Below, in pieces: positions 37,569 to 47,499 of a stretch of DNA of 64,000 bases. The stretch is from Jannaschia sp. CCS1 (GTDB lineage: Bacteria > Pseudomonadota > Alphaproteobacteria > Rhodobacterales > Rhodobacteraceae): contig NC_007802.1 of assembly GCF_000013565.1 (NCBI RefSeq), forward strand, positions 2,728,001-2,792,000, read 5' to 3'. The number at the start of each line of letters is the position of its first letter. Positions within the stretch are counted from its first letter, which is position 1. The notes beneath the pieces were generated by a model. That model ran no database searches. It was not told the DNA's origin and was given only the letters and a program-made list of their open reading frames with translations. The translations under genes were made by a program, and so were the position numbers.

Positions 37569-39212
37569 TCAGTTGGCTTGACGCCGCAGGAATGCGGGAA
37601 TTTCAATCCGCTCCTGATCCGGGTCCATGACGCCGTCATCTGCGGCGTGATGATGCGGCATCGGCGCGGGCGCCGGGGCGGCCATCGTGGGCTGTCGCCG
37701 CTCGACCGGGGCCGCACCATCCTCGCTTGATCCCGTCATGCGGTTAATCAGGGAGTTGATGCCGAAGCCACGCTTTTGCTGCGGCTGTTCTGCCATCAGC
37801 CCCCCTTTGGGCTGCGGGGCAACTGCGGGGGCGGCGGCCTGCGGTGCCCGGGGCACATCACGCTGGATCGCTGCGCGCAAGCGGGCCAGTGCCTCCGGCG
37901 TTGGCGAACCGGCGGCGGCGGGCTTGGGCGCGACGTAGCCCTGTTGCGCCTCTGCCGTTGCGGGCACGGGGGCCGGCTGTGGGGCGGGTGCAGGTTCCAC
38001 GGCCACGGGTGCGGGCGGTTGATAGGCGGGCGCTGGCACCGCATCCTCTTCAACCAGATCCTCGGCTGCGGGCTCGTCTGCGGAGGCATCAAAGCTCTCG
38101 AACAAGGACGGCTCAGGCGCGGCCTCGGCAGCAGCCGGGGCTTCCACCTGAGCGGGCGCAGGAGCGGGGTCTGCAACGGTTTCCGCGGCGACGGCGGTCG
38201 CGTGGAACTGGCGCGACGGCATCGGAACCTCTTCCTGACGCTCCACCGCGTCGATCCCGGTGGCCACGACGCTGACGCGCATCATGCCTTCCATGTTTTC
38301 ATCAAGGGTGGAGCCCACGATGATGTTGGCCTCCGGGTCCACCTCTTCGCGGATGCGGTTGGCGGCCTCGTCCAGTTCAAACAGGGTCAGGTCGTAGCCG
38401 CCGGTCACATTGATCAACACGCCGCGCGCGCCGCGCAGGCTGATTTCGTCCAGCAGTGGGTTCGCGATGGCCTTCTCGGCAGCCTGCAGCGCGCGGTTCT
38501 CACCGTCGCTCTCGCCCGTGCCCATCATGGCTTTGCCCATCTCGTTCATCACGGCGCGCACGTCCGCGAAATCAAGGTTAATCAGACCCGGACGCACCAT
38601 CAGGTCCGTCACACCTTTGACGCCCTGATACAGCACATCGTCAGCCATGGAGAACGCTTCGGTGAACGTGGTCTTCTCATTGGCAAGACGAAACAGGTTC
38701 TGGTTGGGGATGATTATCAGCGTATCGACGACCTTTTGCAGCGCCTCGATGCCTTCATCGGCCTGACGCATCCGCTTTGCGCCTTCAAACTGGAACGGCT
38801 TGGTCACAACGCCAACGGTCAACACGCCCAGTTCGCGGGCAGCTTGTGCGATGATCGGAGCCGCACCGGTTCCGGTGCCGCCGCCCATGCCTGCCGTAAT
38901 GAATGCCATATGCGCCCCGGCGAGGTGGTCGACGATTTCTTCAATGCTTTCCTCCGCAGCCGACGCACCGACCTGGGGGCGAGCGCCCGCGCCAAGGCCT
39001 TCGGTGACGCGCTGGCCCATCTGGATGCGCGCGTGGGCGGTGGATTGCTGCAAGGCCTGGGCGTCGGTGTTGGCCACGACAAACTCGCAGCCGTCCAACT
39101 GCTGTTCGATCATGTTGTTCACGGCATTGCCGCCTGCGCCACCCACACCAAAAACGGTGATCCGGGGTTTCAGCTCGGGTTGAGCCTCGGTCATGGTAAG
39201 GTTCAAAGTCAT
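37569..39212 (-). CDS. ftsZ: Cell division protein FtsZ
   Basis: This tubulin-like GTPase forms the Z ring. The nucleotide-binding core (about 15-330) has [12 protein letters not shown], the tubulin signature [16 protein letters not shown] and the T7-loop region [14 protein letters not shown] Pro/Ala/Glu-rich linker of ~180 residues follows. The end is the conserved C-terminal peptide [14 protein letters not shown], which binds FtsA and other tethers. The 547-residue length reflects the long linker common in alphaproteobacteria. It is the last gene before the terminator; the 194 bp to ftsA probably contain an additional ftsZ promoter. Confidence 0.98.
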   Translation of the reverse strand: MTLNLTMTEAQPELKPRITVFGVGGAGGNAVNNMIEQQLDGCEFVVANTDAQALQQSTAHARIQMGQRVTEGLGAGARPQVGASAAEESIEEIVDHLAGAHMAFITAGMGGGTGTGAAPIIAQAARELGVLTVGVVTKPFQFEGAKRMRQADEGIEALQKVVDTLIIIPNQNLFRLANEKTTFTEAFSMADDVLYQGVKGVTDLMVRPGLINLDFADVRAVMNEMGKAMMGTGESDGENRALQAAEKAIANPLLDEISLRGARGVLINVTGGYDLTLFELDEAANRIREEVDPEANIIVGSTLDENMEGMMRVSVVATGIDAVERQEEVPMPSRQFHATAVAAETVADPAPAPAQVEAPAAAEAAPEPSLFESFDASADEPAAEDLVEEDAVPAPAYQPPAPVAVEPAPAPQPAPVPATAEAQQGYVAPKPAAAGSPTPEALARLRAAIQRDVPRAPQAAAPAVAPQPKGGLMAEQPQQKRGFGINSLINRMTGSSEDGAAPVERRQPTMAAPAPAPMPHHHAADDGVMDPDQERIEIPAFLRRQAN

Positions 39213-39406
39213 GGTTAATGTCCGCCTGTGTCTTGTCCAGGCCTCCGATCTTGCAGGTCGGAGTGCCGATAATGCCTCATTTATTAACGCCGAACGTACC
39301 GAGGTTCCTCCGCGTCGTCACGCAGAAAATGCCCCTGATGGGCGAAATGTGGCCTGTTTGTGGTGTTTTTATCGGCGATTTAGCGTCTGACCCCCATATG
39401 AAGGGG

Positions 39407-40741
39407 TCACCAGTTGTCGCGGAACCATTTAACGGCGCGCCGGACCGACCGCACGGGCAGCCTGTCGGCGGGCAAATCAAAGTCCCACCACTCGTCCTGC
39501 GGGGAGGCCGCAAACAGCGCGAGACCGACGCAGGCCGAAAAGGCGGAGCCATATGCCGACTGTGGAAGGCCCGCCACACGCATGGGACGCCCCAGGCGCA
39601 CCTGATTGCCCAGTATGCGGGACGCCAGGCCGTCGAGACCCGGGATCTGGCTGCCGCCGCCCGTCAGAACGATCCGCTGGGAGGGCAAATGCTCGAACCC
39701 CGCCGCATCCAGACGCGCGCGGACGTCCTCCAGGATCTCCTCGACCCGGGGGCGCATCACGCCGATCAGCTCCGCACGGGACACGGTGCGGCGATCATGG
39801 TGCCAATCGCCGGTGTCACTGTCCAACTCGATGATCTCCCGGTCATCCAGCCCGGTGGCCATGAGACCGCCAAACTTGGTTTTGATCCGCTCGGCCTTGT
39901 CGACAGGAATGTGCAGGCCCTGCGAAATATCGCGTGTGATGTGCGCGCCGCCCAACCGGACGGTGTCCGCAAAAATCATGTGCTTCTTCATGAAGATCGA
40001 AAGGCTGGTGGCCCCTGCCCCCAGATCGATGCAGGCCGCGCCCAGTTCTTGCTCGTCCTCCACCAGCGAAGACATCGCGGCGACGTAGGGCGCGGACGCC
40101 ACGCCCGCCAACTCCAGATCACAGCGTTTGACGCAATGAAGCAGCGTCTCAATCGCGTGGCTGTCCACCGTCAACAGATGCATATCGCAGGACAGGCGGT
40201 TGCCCACATGGCCGCGCGGGTCAGACAGGCCGGTGCGGTTGTCGAGGGAGAAGTTGACAGGTTGGGCGTGCAACACGTCCCGCTCTGATCCGATGTCAGG
40301 CATGTCGCAAACCGACAGAACGCGGCCAATGTCATGATCCTCCACCGCGCCAGTTTGCAGATCGACCTCTCCGGTCAGGCCATAGCTGCGCGGACATGCG
40401 CCGGCAAGCGAGACGATGACGTGGTCCACACGGGCCCCTGCCATCTTCTGGGCGGCCTGCACGGCGGTGCGGATCGCGCGCTCGGTCTCGTGAACTGTGT
40501 CGATCTCCCCGAACTTTACGCCGCGTGACCGGGTCGTGGCCGCGCCAATCACCCGGAACGACGACTGCCCGGCCATTGCGCCGATACCATCATCTTCCAT
40601 CGAAAGGTCCGCGCCATCGAAACGAAGGACCAGGCAGGCCACCTTGAAGGTGCCGATATCCAGGACGGCAATCACGCCACGCCGCATGGCTTCGGTCCGC
40701 TTGGCCCGCATGGCCCGTTGGGTTTGGTAGAGCATCGTCAT
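39407..40741 (-). CDS. ftsA: Cell division protein FtsA
   Basis: The 444-residue actin-like protein tethers FtsZ to the membrane. Visible are the phosphate-1 loop AVLDIGTFKVACLVL, the 1C subdomain region HVIVSLAGACPRSYG, phosphate-2 ACIDLGAGATSLSIF, the adenosine motif IVLTGGGSQIPGL, and the C-terminal amphipathic membrane helix RSVRRAVKWFRDNW. The start overlaps the ftsQ stop as ATGA, supporting ATG 40741 although several later ATG codons exist. The N-terminal ~20 residues before RGVIAVLD are a basic extension. Confidence 0.97.
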   Translation of the reverse strand: MTMLYQTQRAMRAKRTEAMRRGVIAVLDIGTFKVACLVLRFDGADLSMEDDGIGAMAGQSSFRVIGAATTRSRGVKFGEIDTVHETERAIRTAVQAAQKMAGARVDHVIVSLAGACPRSYGLTGEVDLQTGAVEDHDIGRVLSVCDMPDIGSERDVLHAQPVNFSLDNRTGLSDPRGHVGNRLSCDMHLLTVDSHAIETLLHCVKRCDLELAGVASAPYVAAMSSLVEDEQELGAACIDLGAGATSLSIFMKKHMIFADTVRLGGAHITRDISQGLHIPVDKAERIKTKFGGLMATGLDDREIIELDSDTGDWHHDRRTVSRAELIGVMRPRVEEILEDVRARLDAAGFEHLPSQRIVLTGGGSQIPGLDGLASRILGNQVRLGRPMRVAGLPQSAYGSAFSACVGLALFAASPQDEWWDFDLPADRLPVRSVRRAVKWFRDNW

Positions 40742-41682
40742 CCGCGCGTATCCCCGTCAGGTCGTTCAGCCGCCAGCGTTTGCAGGCGCTGTAGCTCTTC
40801 CATTGCTGCATCCGTCAACCGAACGGTCAGACGACCGGGGTTGCGGACATCGACTGCTGTCACATCCCGAGACAGAATTTCGCCCATGTCATCAAGGGCC
40901 AGGACCCGGTCCAGCGCTGCGGCCGCGCCGATTTCGGGCAGAAGGATGCGGCTGCCATTGGTCAGCACCACGTCCCAGCGCCGCTCGCCCATGCGCACGA
41001 GGCCGTGGACGCGGTCATCGAGGATGCTCGACGCTTCCATCAGTGCAAGCGCTTCGGGCACGGCAAGGTTGGCCCCTTCCCCGCCCAGAAGCGGCAGCGG
41101 CGCGGCCAATTCGCGCGTGCCAAAGCCTGCAACAAAGATGCCGTCGCCATCGACGATGCTGAGGCCCTCATGGGTCAGCCAAACGGCGGCAGGGATACGT
41201 TCATCAATACGCACGGCCAGATAGCCGCCGGACTGAATGCGCAGATCTGCCGTGCGGACGGGGGGCAGCGCCTCAAGGCGGCCGCGCAGCTCATCCAGAT
41301 CAAGGTCGAACGACGAAATCGGCAGGTCCAGTGCCAGGGCGGCGCGGACCTGTTCGGTCACATCATCCGATGCACCGTCGATGCCAAGGACATTGACGCG
41401 GAATTCGGGCCGGTTCTCGACCTCGCGGCGGATCTCTTGGACGGCCTCAAACAGTTCTGCGACGCGGGTCTCGTCACCGAGATACCATGTGACGGCGGCG
41501 AAGAGCGCGAAGACGGGAATGCCAAGGTGCAGGGCCTTGCGGAAGATTGGCGTGAGCCACAGGCGCGTCACGCGGTAGCTGAGCCTGGACGGCGCGGGAT
41601 CGTGAGGGGCGGGCGTGGGCGCCGGGGTGGAGCGGCGCGCAATCAACGGTCGCGCGGGGCTGCGGGTAGTCAACGGTCGCAT
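40738..41682 (-). CDS. ftsQ: Cell division protein FtsQ
   Basis: The 314-residue bitopic divisome protein has a Pro-rich cytoplasmic N-terminus, one membrane segment (LHLGIPVFALFAAVTWYL), a POTRA domain (FRVNVLGIDGASDDVTEQVR onward) and a beta domain. It links FtsL and other late proteins to the septum. I chose ATG 41682, which overlaps the ddl 3' end by 13 bp; the upstream reading to 41709 is possible. The stop overlaps ftsA as ATGA. Confidence 0.93.
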   Translation of the reverse strand: MRPLTTRSPARPLIARRSTPAPTPAPHDPAPSRLSYRVTRLWLTPIFRKALHLGIPVFALFAAVTWYLGDETRVAELFEAVQEIRREVENRPEFRVNVLGIDGASDDVTEQVRAALALDLPISSFDLDLDELRGRLEALPPVRTADLRIQSGGYLAVRIDERIPAAVWLTHEGLSIVDGDGIFVAGFGTRELAAPLPLLGGEGANLAVPEALALMEASSILDDRVHGLVRMGERRWDVVLTNGSRILLPEIGAAAALDRVLALDDMGEILSRDVTAVDVRNPGRLTVRLTDAAMEELQRLQTLAAERPDGDTRG

Positions 41683-42620
41683 GTCGCGTCCTCCACCAAC
41701 CAGCGGCACAACTTGCCAAAGGACATTCCAACCGCTTCGCCCTGTTCGGGCGTCAGGGAGGTGGGCGTCATCCCGGGCTGCGTGTTCACTTCAAGGATGA
41801 TCAAACCGTCAAGGCCGCGGGCCTCATCCCAGCGATAGTCGGTCCGGCTGACGCCCTTGCATCCCAGAATTGTATGGGCGCGCACGGCCATGTCCATGCA
41901 GGCGTCCCAGATCTCCTGCGGGATCTGCGCGGGCACCACATGGCGGGAACCGCCGGGTTTGTACTTGGCATCATAATCGTACCAGCCGTCGGTCAGGATA
42001 TCCGTGACAGTCAGCGCGCCGGGATCGCCGGGCGCGTCACCCAGGACCGACACCGTCAATTCGCGGCCCGGTGCGTAGGTCTCCACCATCACCTCATCGG
42101 GCATGTCGTCGGACAGATGGGGCGGGCCATTGGCGGCTTCGTTCACCAGATACACGCCGACGGAGGAGCCTTCATTGTTGGGCTTCACGACGTAGGGTGT
42201 GGCCATGACATGGGCCGCGACGACGGCCTCCTTCGGGGCAATAATGCTGTCGACGACAGGCAGGCCATGGGCCTTCAGCGCAGTCTTGGCCCGCGTCTTG
42301 TCCATGGCGAGGGCCGAGGACAGAACGCCGGAATGGGTATAGGGAAGGCGCATCCATTCCAGAAGGCCCTGAACGCATCCGTCCTCCCCCCAACGACCGT
42401 GGAGCGCATTGAACACAACGTCAGGCTGGATTTCTTGAAGACGTGCGCACAGCTCCGCCCCGGCGTGGGTCACGCCCGGGTCCACTTCTATTACGTCAAA
42501 TCCCTCACCGCGTAACGCCTCGGCGCACCCTCGCCCGGTGCTCAGCGACACCTCGCGCTCAGCGGAGGGGCCACCCATCAAGACGACGACACGGGATGGA
42601 AGGCTGCTCAACCCTGCCAC
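41670..42620 (-). CDS. ddl: D-alanine--D-alanine ligase
   Basis: The 316-residue ATP-grasp enzyme makes D-Ala-D-Ala for the MurF step. It opens VVVLMGGPSAEREVSLSTGR, has the ATP-binding VKPNNEGSSVGVYLV and the terminal metal-binding motif ILEVNTQPGMTPTSLTPEQ. It sits in the dcw cluster as DdlB does. Upstream lie 250 bp with no convincing gene, including the threefold 57-bp repeat, so a promoter or transcript processing site may lie there. Confidence 0.96.
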   Translation of the reverse strand: MAGLSSLPSRVVVLMGGPSAEREVSLSTGRGCAEALRGEGFDVIEVDPGVTHAGAELCARLQEIQPDVVFNALHGRWGEDGCVQGLLEWMRLPYTHSGVLSSALAMDKTRAKTALKAHGLPVVDSIIAPKEAVVAAHVMATPYVVKPNNEGSSVGVYLVNEAANGPPHLSDDMPDEVMVETYAPGRELTVSVLGDAPGDPGALTVTDILTDGWYDYDAKYKPGGSRHVVPAQIPQEIWDACMDMAVRAHTILGCKGVSRTDYRWDEARGLDGLIILEVNTQPGMTPTSLTPEQGEAVGMSFGKLCRWLVEDATCDR

Positions 42621-42710
42621 CGTTTATGTCCTCAAATTGCCCGGCTGATACGTTGCCTGCCGGATCGATTTCCCCTGCACGTTGGCAGAGCCTTGCTTGT
42701 TTTTCGTCGT

Positions 42711-42867
42711 CGCGCAGCTTGATCCGAAAACCGGTTCCCACTTTTCGGGCTGCACCCTTGTCTTCATCGCGCAGCTTGATCCGAAAACCGGTTCCCACTT
42801 TTCGGGCTGCACCCTTGTCTTCATCGCGCAGCTTGATCCGAAAACCGGTTCCCACTTTTCGGGCTGC
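42711..42867. repeat. Threefold tandem 57-bp repeat with palindromic core
   Basis: A 43-bp core starting CGCGCAGCTTGATCCGAAAA occurs identically at 42711, 42768 and 42825. The cores are separated by two identical 14-bp spacers, so the period is exactly 57 bp. Within each core CCGAAAA and TTTTCGG are inverted and flank CCGGTTCCCAC; an outer GCAGC/GCTGC arm extends the hairpin. The core matches a dispersed intergenic palindrome I know from alphaproteobacterial genomes. The array fills the space between murB and ddl and ends at the murB stop. Confidence 0.93.
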
Positions 42868-42869
42868 GC

Positions 42870-43799
42870 TTAGGTCTCTTCGGGTACACCGACCCGCATG
42901 ATTTCCCACACTAAATCTATGCCCTGGGTTTGGAAAACCCTTTTTCTGACTTCTTCTCCCAATCCCTCCAAATCTGCGGCAGTTGCGCCACCCTTGTTAA
43001 CGAGGAAGTTGGAATGCATCTCGCTCATCTGTGCGCCGCCGCGGGTCGCGCCGCGCATGCCCGCGTCGTCGATGACCTTCCAGGCTTTCAACTCGTGGGT
43101 GTCATCGGCCTGGCCCGTGGAGGAGAAGCCCGCCGGGTTGCGGAACGTGGAGCCCGCCGTCAGCGCCTTTGTGGGTTGGGTTGCGTCGCGTTTGGCCAAC
43201 TGCTCCTCCATCCGCGTGTGAAGCACGCGGCTGTCCTCGCGGTTGCCCTGAAGCGTGACGGAGGTGATGGTCACTCCCTCGGGGATATCTGTTTGGCGGT
43301 AGGCGAATGTGATGTCGTCCCGGGTCAACGTCACCTGTGTGCCATCGCGCAGGACGGCTTGGGCGCCGACGAAGTGATCGGCGACATATGACCCATAGCA
43401 GCCCGCATTCATCTTGAGTGCGCCGCCAAGAGATCCCGGGATCGTGCGCAGGAAGGTCAGGTCAACGCCCGCATCTGCCGCCTCTTTCGCCAAGCGGGCG
43501 TCCAGCACGGCTGCCCCGGCAGTGATCCGGTCCCCCTCCACCGAGATATCCATGAACGGGCGGCCCAATTTGATCACCACACCGCGCAGCCCCCCATCGC
43601 GCACGATAAGGTTGGAGCCGACGCCCATGGGGAAGACAGGCACAGCGGGGTCCAGTTCCGCCATGAACGCGCAGAGATCATCGACATCAGCGGGCTGGAA
43701 CAGCCAGTCCGCCGGACCGCCGACGCGCAGCCACGTAAGGCCGGACAGGTCTTTGTCCGGCGTCAACCGGCCACGGGGCGTGGGTAAGTCTTGCGTCAT
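42870..43799 (-). CDS. murB: UDP-N-acetylenolpyruvoylglucosamine reductase
   Basis: The 309-residue flavoprotein reduces enolpyruvyl-UDP-GlcNAc to UDP-MurNAc with NADPH. FAD-binding marks are [35 protein letters not shown] and [18 protein letters not shown]; the proton-donor serine sits in TAGSTFRNP. The start ATG overlaps the stop of the upstream small membrane gene as ATGA. The stop abuts the 57-bp repeat array. Confidence 0.97.
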   Translation of the reverse strand: MTQDLPTPRGRLTPDKDLSGLTWLRVGGPADWLFQPADVDDLCAFMAELDPAVPVFPMGVGSNLIVRDGGLRGVVIKLGRPFMDISVEGDRITAGAAVLDARLAKEAADAGVDLTFLRTIPGSLGGALKMNAGCYGSYVADHFVGAQAVLRDGTQVTLTRDDITFAYRQTDIPEGVTITSVTLQGNREDSRVLHTRMEEQLAKRDATQPTKALTAGSTFRNPAGFSSTGQADDTHELKAWKVIDDAGMRGATRGGAQMSEMHSNFLVNKGGATAADLEGLGEEVRKRVFQTQGIDLVWEIMRVGVPEET

Positions 43800-44083
43800 G
43801 ACACTCCTCTGGCACCGAGGACCTTCCGCACGACGGTGCCGATCAGACTTGCAACAATCACACAGGCACTGAACGGCATGAGAACACCATAGAGAACCAG
43901 AATTGGCTCCACGCTGTCGGGCCCGCTGCCAGCATCAAGCCAGTTGGCATAGGCGATGAGGGCTGCGGCGCATATCGCCCAGAGCGCAAGGACACTGATC
44001 GGGCTCGCGAACCGGCCCATCAGATAGCCCGCAAGCAGACCACCGATGGACCCGAAACCGACAAAGACCGTAAACAAATCCAT
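43796..44083 (-). CDS. Small three-helix membrane protein in dcw cluster
   Basis: The 95-residue protein consists largely of three hydrophobic segments ([60 protein letters not shown]) with a short basic tail. The start ATG at 44083 shares a base with the stop of the upstream DUF2484 gene (TGATG), and its stop overlaps murB (ATGA). Such coupling on both sides strongly supports a real gene. Family not recognised. Confidence 0.8.
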   Translation of the reverse strand: MDLFTVFVGFGSIGGLLAGYLMGRFASPISVLALWAICAAALIAYANWLDAGSGPDSVEPILVLYGVLMPFSACVIVASLIGTVVRKVLGARGVS

Positions 44084-44355
44084 CAGCTCACCTCGGTGTC
44101 GCTGGTCCCGGTTTTGCCGACGGCCCGCCGCAGGCGTTGACCTGCCCGGATCAGGGGCCAGCGCAACACGGACATGCCCGCCAGAAGCAGGAACACGCCC
44201 CAAACCGGCCCGGCCTGGTACGTGACCCACCCCAAAAGCGGAATACCGGTCAGGATCAGGACCCACGCGGCGGGAATGTGCACCCGACGCGGCGCCATAC
44301 CAGCGCAACAGGCAACCAGCGCCCACAGGCAGGCAAGAATGAGAGATCCTGGCAT
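44083..44355 (-). CDS. DUF2484 family membrane protein (second copy)
   Basis: The 90-residue protein starts PGSLILACLWALVACCAGMA and continues AAWVLILTGIPLLGWVTYQA and GVFLLLAGMSVLRWPLIRAG, the DUF2484 pattern of three short hydrophobic segments with a basic C-terminus. The start and stop both overlap neighbouring genes as TGATG. DUF2484 is known mainly from Rhodobacterales, next to murB/murC; its function is unknown. It is a paralogue of the gene immediately upstream. Confidence 0.83.
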   Translation of the reverse strand: MPGSLILACLWALVACCAGMAPRRVHIPAAWVLILTGIPLLGWVTYQAGPVWGVFLLLAGMSVLRWPLIRAGQRLRRAVGKTGTSDTEVS

Positions 44356-44597
44356 CAAACGGCCCTTCCCAACGCGCGTTTCAAAAAATACCGCAGCGGG
44401 TTGCGATACATCGACCCCACGGCCAGCAAGATCACGACCGTCCAGATCCAACCATGGGCGTATCCCACGAAAATGGTGAGCGGGATCGACAGGATCAGAA
44501 GCGGCAGACCAAAGCGCCAATGGAACCGTAGCGGCAGCATCGCAACGATGGCCGAGGCCAGCACCCATAGGCATGCGAGGGTCAGGGCAAGGCTCAT
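44355..44597 (-). CDS. DUF2484 family membrane protein (first copy)
   Basis: The 80-residue protein begins SLALTLACLWVLASAIVAML and has LPLLILSIPLTIFVGYAHGW and VVILLAVGSMYRNPLRYFL. It aligns over its whole length with the next gene downstream, including the LACLW opening and the R-P-L near the end, so the two arose by tandem duplication. The start overlaps the upstream stop as ATGA. Function unknown; the place between murC and murB suggests an envelope role. Confidence 0.83.
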   Translation of the reverse strand: MSLALTLACLWVLASAIVAMLPLRFHWRFGLPLLILSIPLTIFVGYAHGWIWTVVILLAVGSMYRNPLRYFLKRALGRAV

Positions 44598-44932
44598 GTC
44601 GGCTCCTCTTCCTGATTGGCGCAGGTGTGCAACACTCGTCCGAGCAGCGGGGCCAGTGCGGCCCGGCCTGTTTCCAGACCCATATTGGAAGATGTTAGAA
44701 GGGCACCTTCAGGGCTAGCGCGCTTTGCACTGGCGATGGTTTGACCGCTGAAAATGCTGAACGCGGTGGGTATGACGCCGGCGCAGTGGGCCGTGGCCCG
44801 GACGGTGGCGGACCAAAGACGCCTTCCAAGCCAAATCAATATCCCGGGGGCTGTGGCCATGCGCGCCCTCGGCTGTCGAGAGGCCCGACGCAATGCGGAG
44901 ATCACGCCATGGGCAGTGGCCAAACCGGTCAT
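44594..44932 (-). CDS. Hypothetical basic protein between murC and DUF2484
   Basis: The 112-residue reading starts at ATG 44932 with AAAGGA nine bases upstream, 31 bp after murC, and its stop overlaps the first DUF2484 start as ATGA. The composition is Arg/Ala-rich (VISALRRASRQPRARMATAP), with a moderately hydrophobic middle (CAGVIPTAFSIFSG). I recognise no family. The context and ribosome site support a gene, but the composition alone would not; a shorter start at the internal ATG (MATAPGILIWLG) is possible. Confidence 0.5.
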   Translation of the reverse strand: MTGLATAHGVISALRRASRQPRARMATAPGILIWLGRRLWSATVRATAHCAGVIPTAFSIFSGQTIASAKRASPEGALLTSSNMGLETGRAALAPLLGRVLHTCANQEEEPT

Positions 44933-44963
44933 CGGGGATGTCCTTTAATGGTGCGCGCGCCGC

Positions 44964-46388
44964 TCATCCCGTGGCAGCCGTTTTGTCGAGGTCAGACAGA
45001 CGGGCGGGCAATCCATTGGCCCAGGCCGAGATCGTACCGGCACCGAGGCAGACCACCATATCGCCGGGACGCGCCTGTTCGCGGACCAGACGCTCCAGAT
45101 CGTCTTCATCCAGAATGGCGCGGGCGTGGCGATGGCCGTGGCGGATCATGCCAGCCACCAGATCATCGCGGGACGCGCCCTCAATCGGGTCTTCGCCTGC
45201 AGCGTAAACCTCTGCGATGGCAACAACGTCGGCTTCCGAGAAGCAGCCGCAGAAATCATCGAACAAGCTGTGCAGGCGCGAGTAGCGATGGGGCTGGTGG
45301 ACCGCAATGACGCGGCCGTCGGAGGCCTGACGGGCCGCCTTCAAGACCGCGGCGATTTCCACGGGGTGGTGACCGTAATCGTCGATCACCGTGATCCCGC
45401 CAACCTCGCCCACCTTGGTGAAGCGACGGTTCACGCCTTTGAACCCATCCAGCGCTTCGCGGATCTCATCGGCTTTCATGCCAAGGTGCCGCGCCACGGC
45501 AACGGCGGCCAGGGCGTTGGAGACGTTGTGATCGCCGGGCATCGGCAGGGTGCAGCCCTCAATCAGGATATCCTCAGACTGGAGCGCGATATCAAAGCAG
45601 GCCACCCCCGCCCTGTAGTGCAGGTTGACGGCGCGGACGTCGGCCTGGGCGTTGAACCCGAAGGTCACGACGCGGCGGTCGGTGATCTTGCCAACCAGCG
45701 TTTGCACTTCCGGGTGATCGGTGCAGCAAACGGCGAGGCCGTAGAACGGGATGTTGGAGACGAAATCGAGGAAGCCCTGACGCAGGTTCTCAATCGTGCC
45801 CCAATGCTCCATATGCTCGGGGTCGATATTGGTGACGATGGCAATCGTGGCGGGCAGGCGGTTGAAGGTGCCATCGGACTCGTCCGCCTCCACCACCATC
45901 CAGTCGCCCTGCCCCACCCGCGCGTTGGACCCGTAGGCGTGGATGATCCCGCCGTTGATCACCGTCGGATCGACACCGCCATGATCGAGCAAGGTCGCCA
46001 CCATGGTCGTTGTCGTCGTTTTGCCGTGGGTGCCGCCGACGGCGATGTTGGAGCGCAGGCGCATCAGCTCCGCCAGCATCTCGGCCCGGCGCACGATGGG
46101 CAGGCCGCGCAGGCGCGCCGCGTCATATTCCGGATTGCCCGGCTTGATCGCGGACGAGATGACCACAACCTCCGCGCCCTCCAAGTTCTCGGCCTGTTGC
46201 CCAACGAAAACGCGCGCGCCCAGTCGCTCCAGTCGTTCAGTGATGGGGGAGGCCTTCAGATCCGATCCCTGCACATCATAGCCGTGGTTCAACAGCACCT
46301 CGGCAATGCCCGACATGCCGATGCCGCCGATGCCCACAAAGTGGATGGAGCCCAGTTGGGTCGGTAATTTGGTGGCGGCGGCGTTCAT
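44964..46388 (-). CDS. murC: UDP-N-acetylmuramate--L-alanine ligase
   Basis: The 474-residue enzyme adds L-Ala to UDP-MurNAc. Marks are the UDP-binding [19 protein letters not shown], the ATP loop [39 protein letters not shown] and the C-terminal [16 protein letters not shown] and [15 protein letters not shown]. Length is standard. It begins three bases after the murG stop and continues the ftsW-murG-murC unit. Confidence 0.98.
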   Translation of the reverse strand: MNAAATKLPTQLGSIHFVGIGGIGMSGIAEVLLNHGYDVQGSDLKASPITERLERLGARVFVGQQAENLEGAEVVVISSAIKPGNPEYDAARLRGLPIVRRAEMLAELMRLRSNIAVGGTHGKTTTTTMVATLLDHGGVDPTVINGGIIHAYGSNARVGQGDWMVVEADESDGTFNRLPATIAIVTNIDPEHMEHWGTIENLRQGFLDFVSNIPFYGLAVCCTDHPEVQTLVGKITDRRVVTFGFNAQADVRAVNLHYRAGVACFDIALQSEDILIEGCTLPMPGDHNVSNALAAVAVARHLGMKADEIREALDGFKGVNRRFTKVGEVGGITVIDDYGHHPVEIAAVLKAARQASDGRVIAVHQPHRYSRLHSLFDDFCGCFSEADVVAIAEVYAAGEDPIEGASRDDLVAGMIRHGHRHARAILDEDDLERLVREQARPGDMVVCLGAGTISAWANGLPARLSDLDKTAATG

Positions 46389-46391
46389 GGC

Positions 46392-47495
46392 TCAGGTTTC
46401 CTGTGGTGTGGGGGCGGCAAGCGTTTCGACAAGCGCCACGAGACGTTCCGTTGCGTCGGGCACGGCCACGGAAAGCGCGGCGATAGACATCTGTGTGGCC
46501 GCATCGGGCTGGGTGAGGATCTGCTCGATGGTCTGGGCCAGCGTTTCAGGTGTCAGCTGACTTTCGGGCATCAGGACGGCGGCGCCCGCATCCACGGGAC
46601 CGCGCGCATTGGCGGTCTGCTCATCGCGCACGGCAATGGCCAATGGCACGTAGATCGCGGGGCGGCCCACAACGTTGATATCGGCAACGGACGATGCGCC
46701 GGAGCGGCAGATGACCAATTGCGCCTCTGACAGACGACGGGGCATGTCGTGGAGGAAGGTGTCCACCTCCACCCGCATGGACAGGTCATCATAGGCCGCT
46801 TGCACGCGGTCGACATCTTCTTCCCGCGCCTGCTGCGCGATGCGCAACAGGTCCCGGATGGCCTCGGGCAGCAAAGCAATGGCGGCGGGCACCACGTCCG
46901 AGAGGATCCGCGCGCCCTGGCTGCCGCCGAACACCAAAAGGCTCATCGGCCAATCGCCCGGTGGCGTGTAGGGGGCGCCGCCCCGCTCAACGATGGCCGC
47001 GCGGACCGGGTTGCCCGTGTGAATGGCGTCTGCGCCCAAGGGCACATCGGTGGGCCAGGTGCCACAGGCCACATGGGCGACGTGTTTCGCGAAGACGCGG
47101 TTCACGCGGCCTAAAACGCCATTCTGTTCGTGCAACATCCGGGGCCGTCCCGTCAGCCGCGCCGCCGCCATGGCCGGGATTGTCGGATAACCGCCAAAGC
47201 CCACAACGACGTCGGGCTTTTCGCGGAGCATTCGCGCGGTCGCGGTCAGAACTCCGCCGAAGATGCGGAAAGGAACCGCCAGCTTCGCCAGCGCCCCGCC
47301 CCGCGTGAACGTGGCCGAGGACACCTCCCGGATCTCCACCGCGTGGGAAAATCCGCCCACATACCGCGCGCCCCGCGCATCGGTCGACAGCGTCACACGC
47401 CAGCCCTTCCGCAACATCGCCTCGGACAGGGCCTGGGCGGGGAACATGTGCCCGCCGGTGCCGCCTGCCGCGATGATGAGGTGGGGTTTGGACAT
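46392..47495 (-). CDS. murG: Lipid II synthase (GlcNAc transferase) MurG
   Basis: The 367-residue GT28 glycosyltransferase adds GlcNAc to lipid I at the inner face of the membrane. It has the N-terminal Gly loop [17 protein letters not shown], the second loop [18 protein letters not shown], and the UDP-binding [23 protein letters not shown] 47495 follows the ftsW stop by four bases; the longer reading would enter ftsW. Confidence 0.97.
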   Translation of the reverse strand: MSKPHLIIAAGGTGGHMFPAQALSEAMLRKGWRVTLSTDARGARYVGGFSHAVEIREVSSATFTRGGALAKLAVPFRIFGGVLTATARMLREKPDVVVGFGGYPTIPAMAAARLTGRPRMLHEQNGVLGRVNRVFAKHVAHVACGTWPTDVPLGADAIHTGNPVRAAIVERGGAPYTPPGDWPMSLLVFGGSQGARILSDVVPAAIALLPEAIRDLLRIAQQAREEDVDRVQAAYDDLSMRVEVDTFLHDMPRRLSEAQLVICRSGASSVADINVVGRPAIYVPLAIAVRDEQTANARGPVDAGAAVLMPESQLTPETLAQTIEQILTQPDAATQMSIAALSVAVPDATERLVALVETLAAPTPQET

Positions 47496-47499
47496 GAAA

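Noticed and set aside
42711-42867. CRISPR-like repeat array
   Set aside because: The intervening 14-bp spacers are identical and too short, there are only three copies, and no cas genes are near.
42559-42909. Minus-strand reading frame of 116 residues through the 57-bp repeats
   Set aside because: It is open only because the 57-bp period keeps the frame; it overlaps murB and ddl coding sequence and has no protein-like composition.
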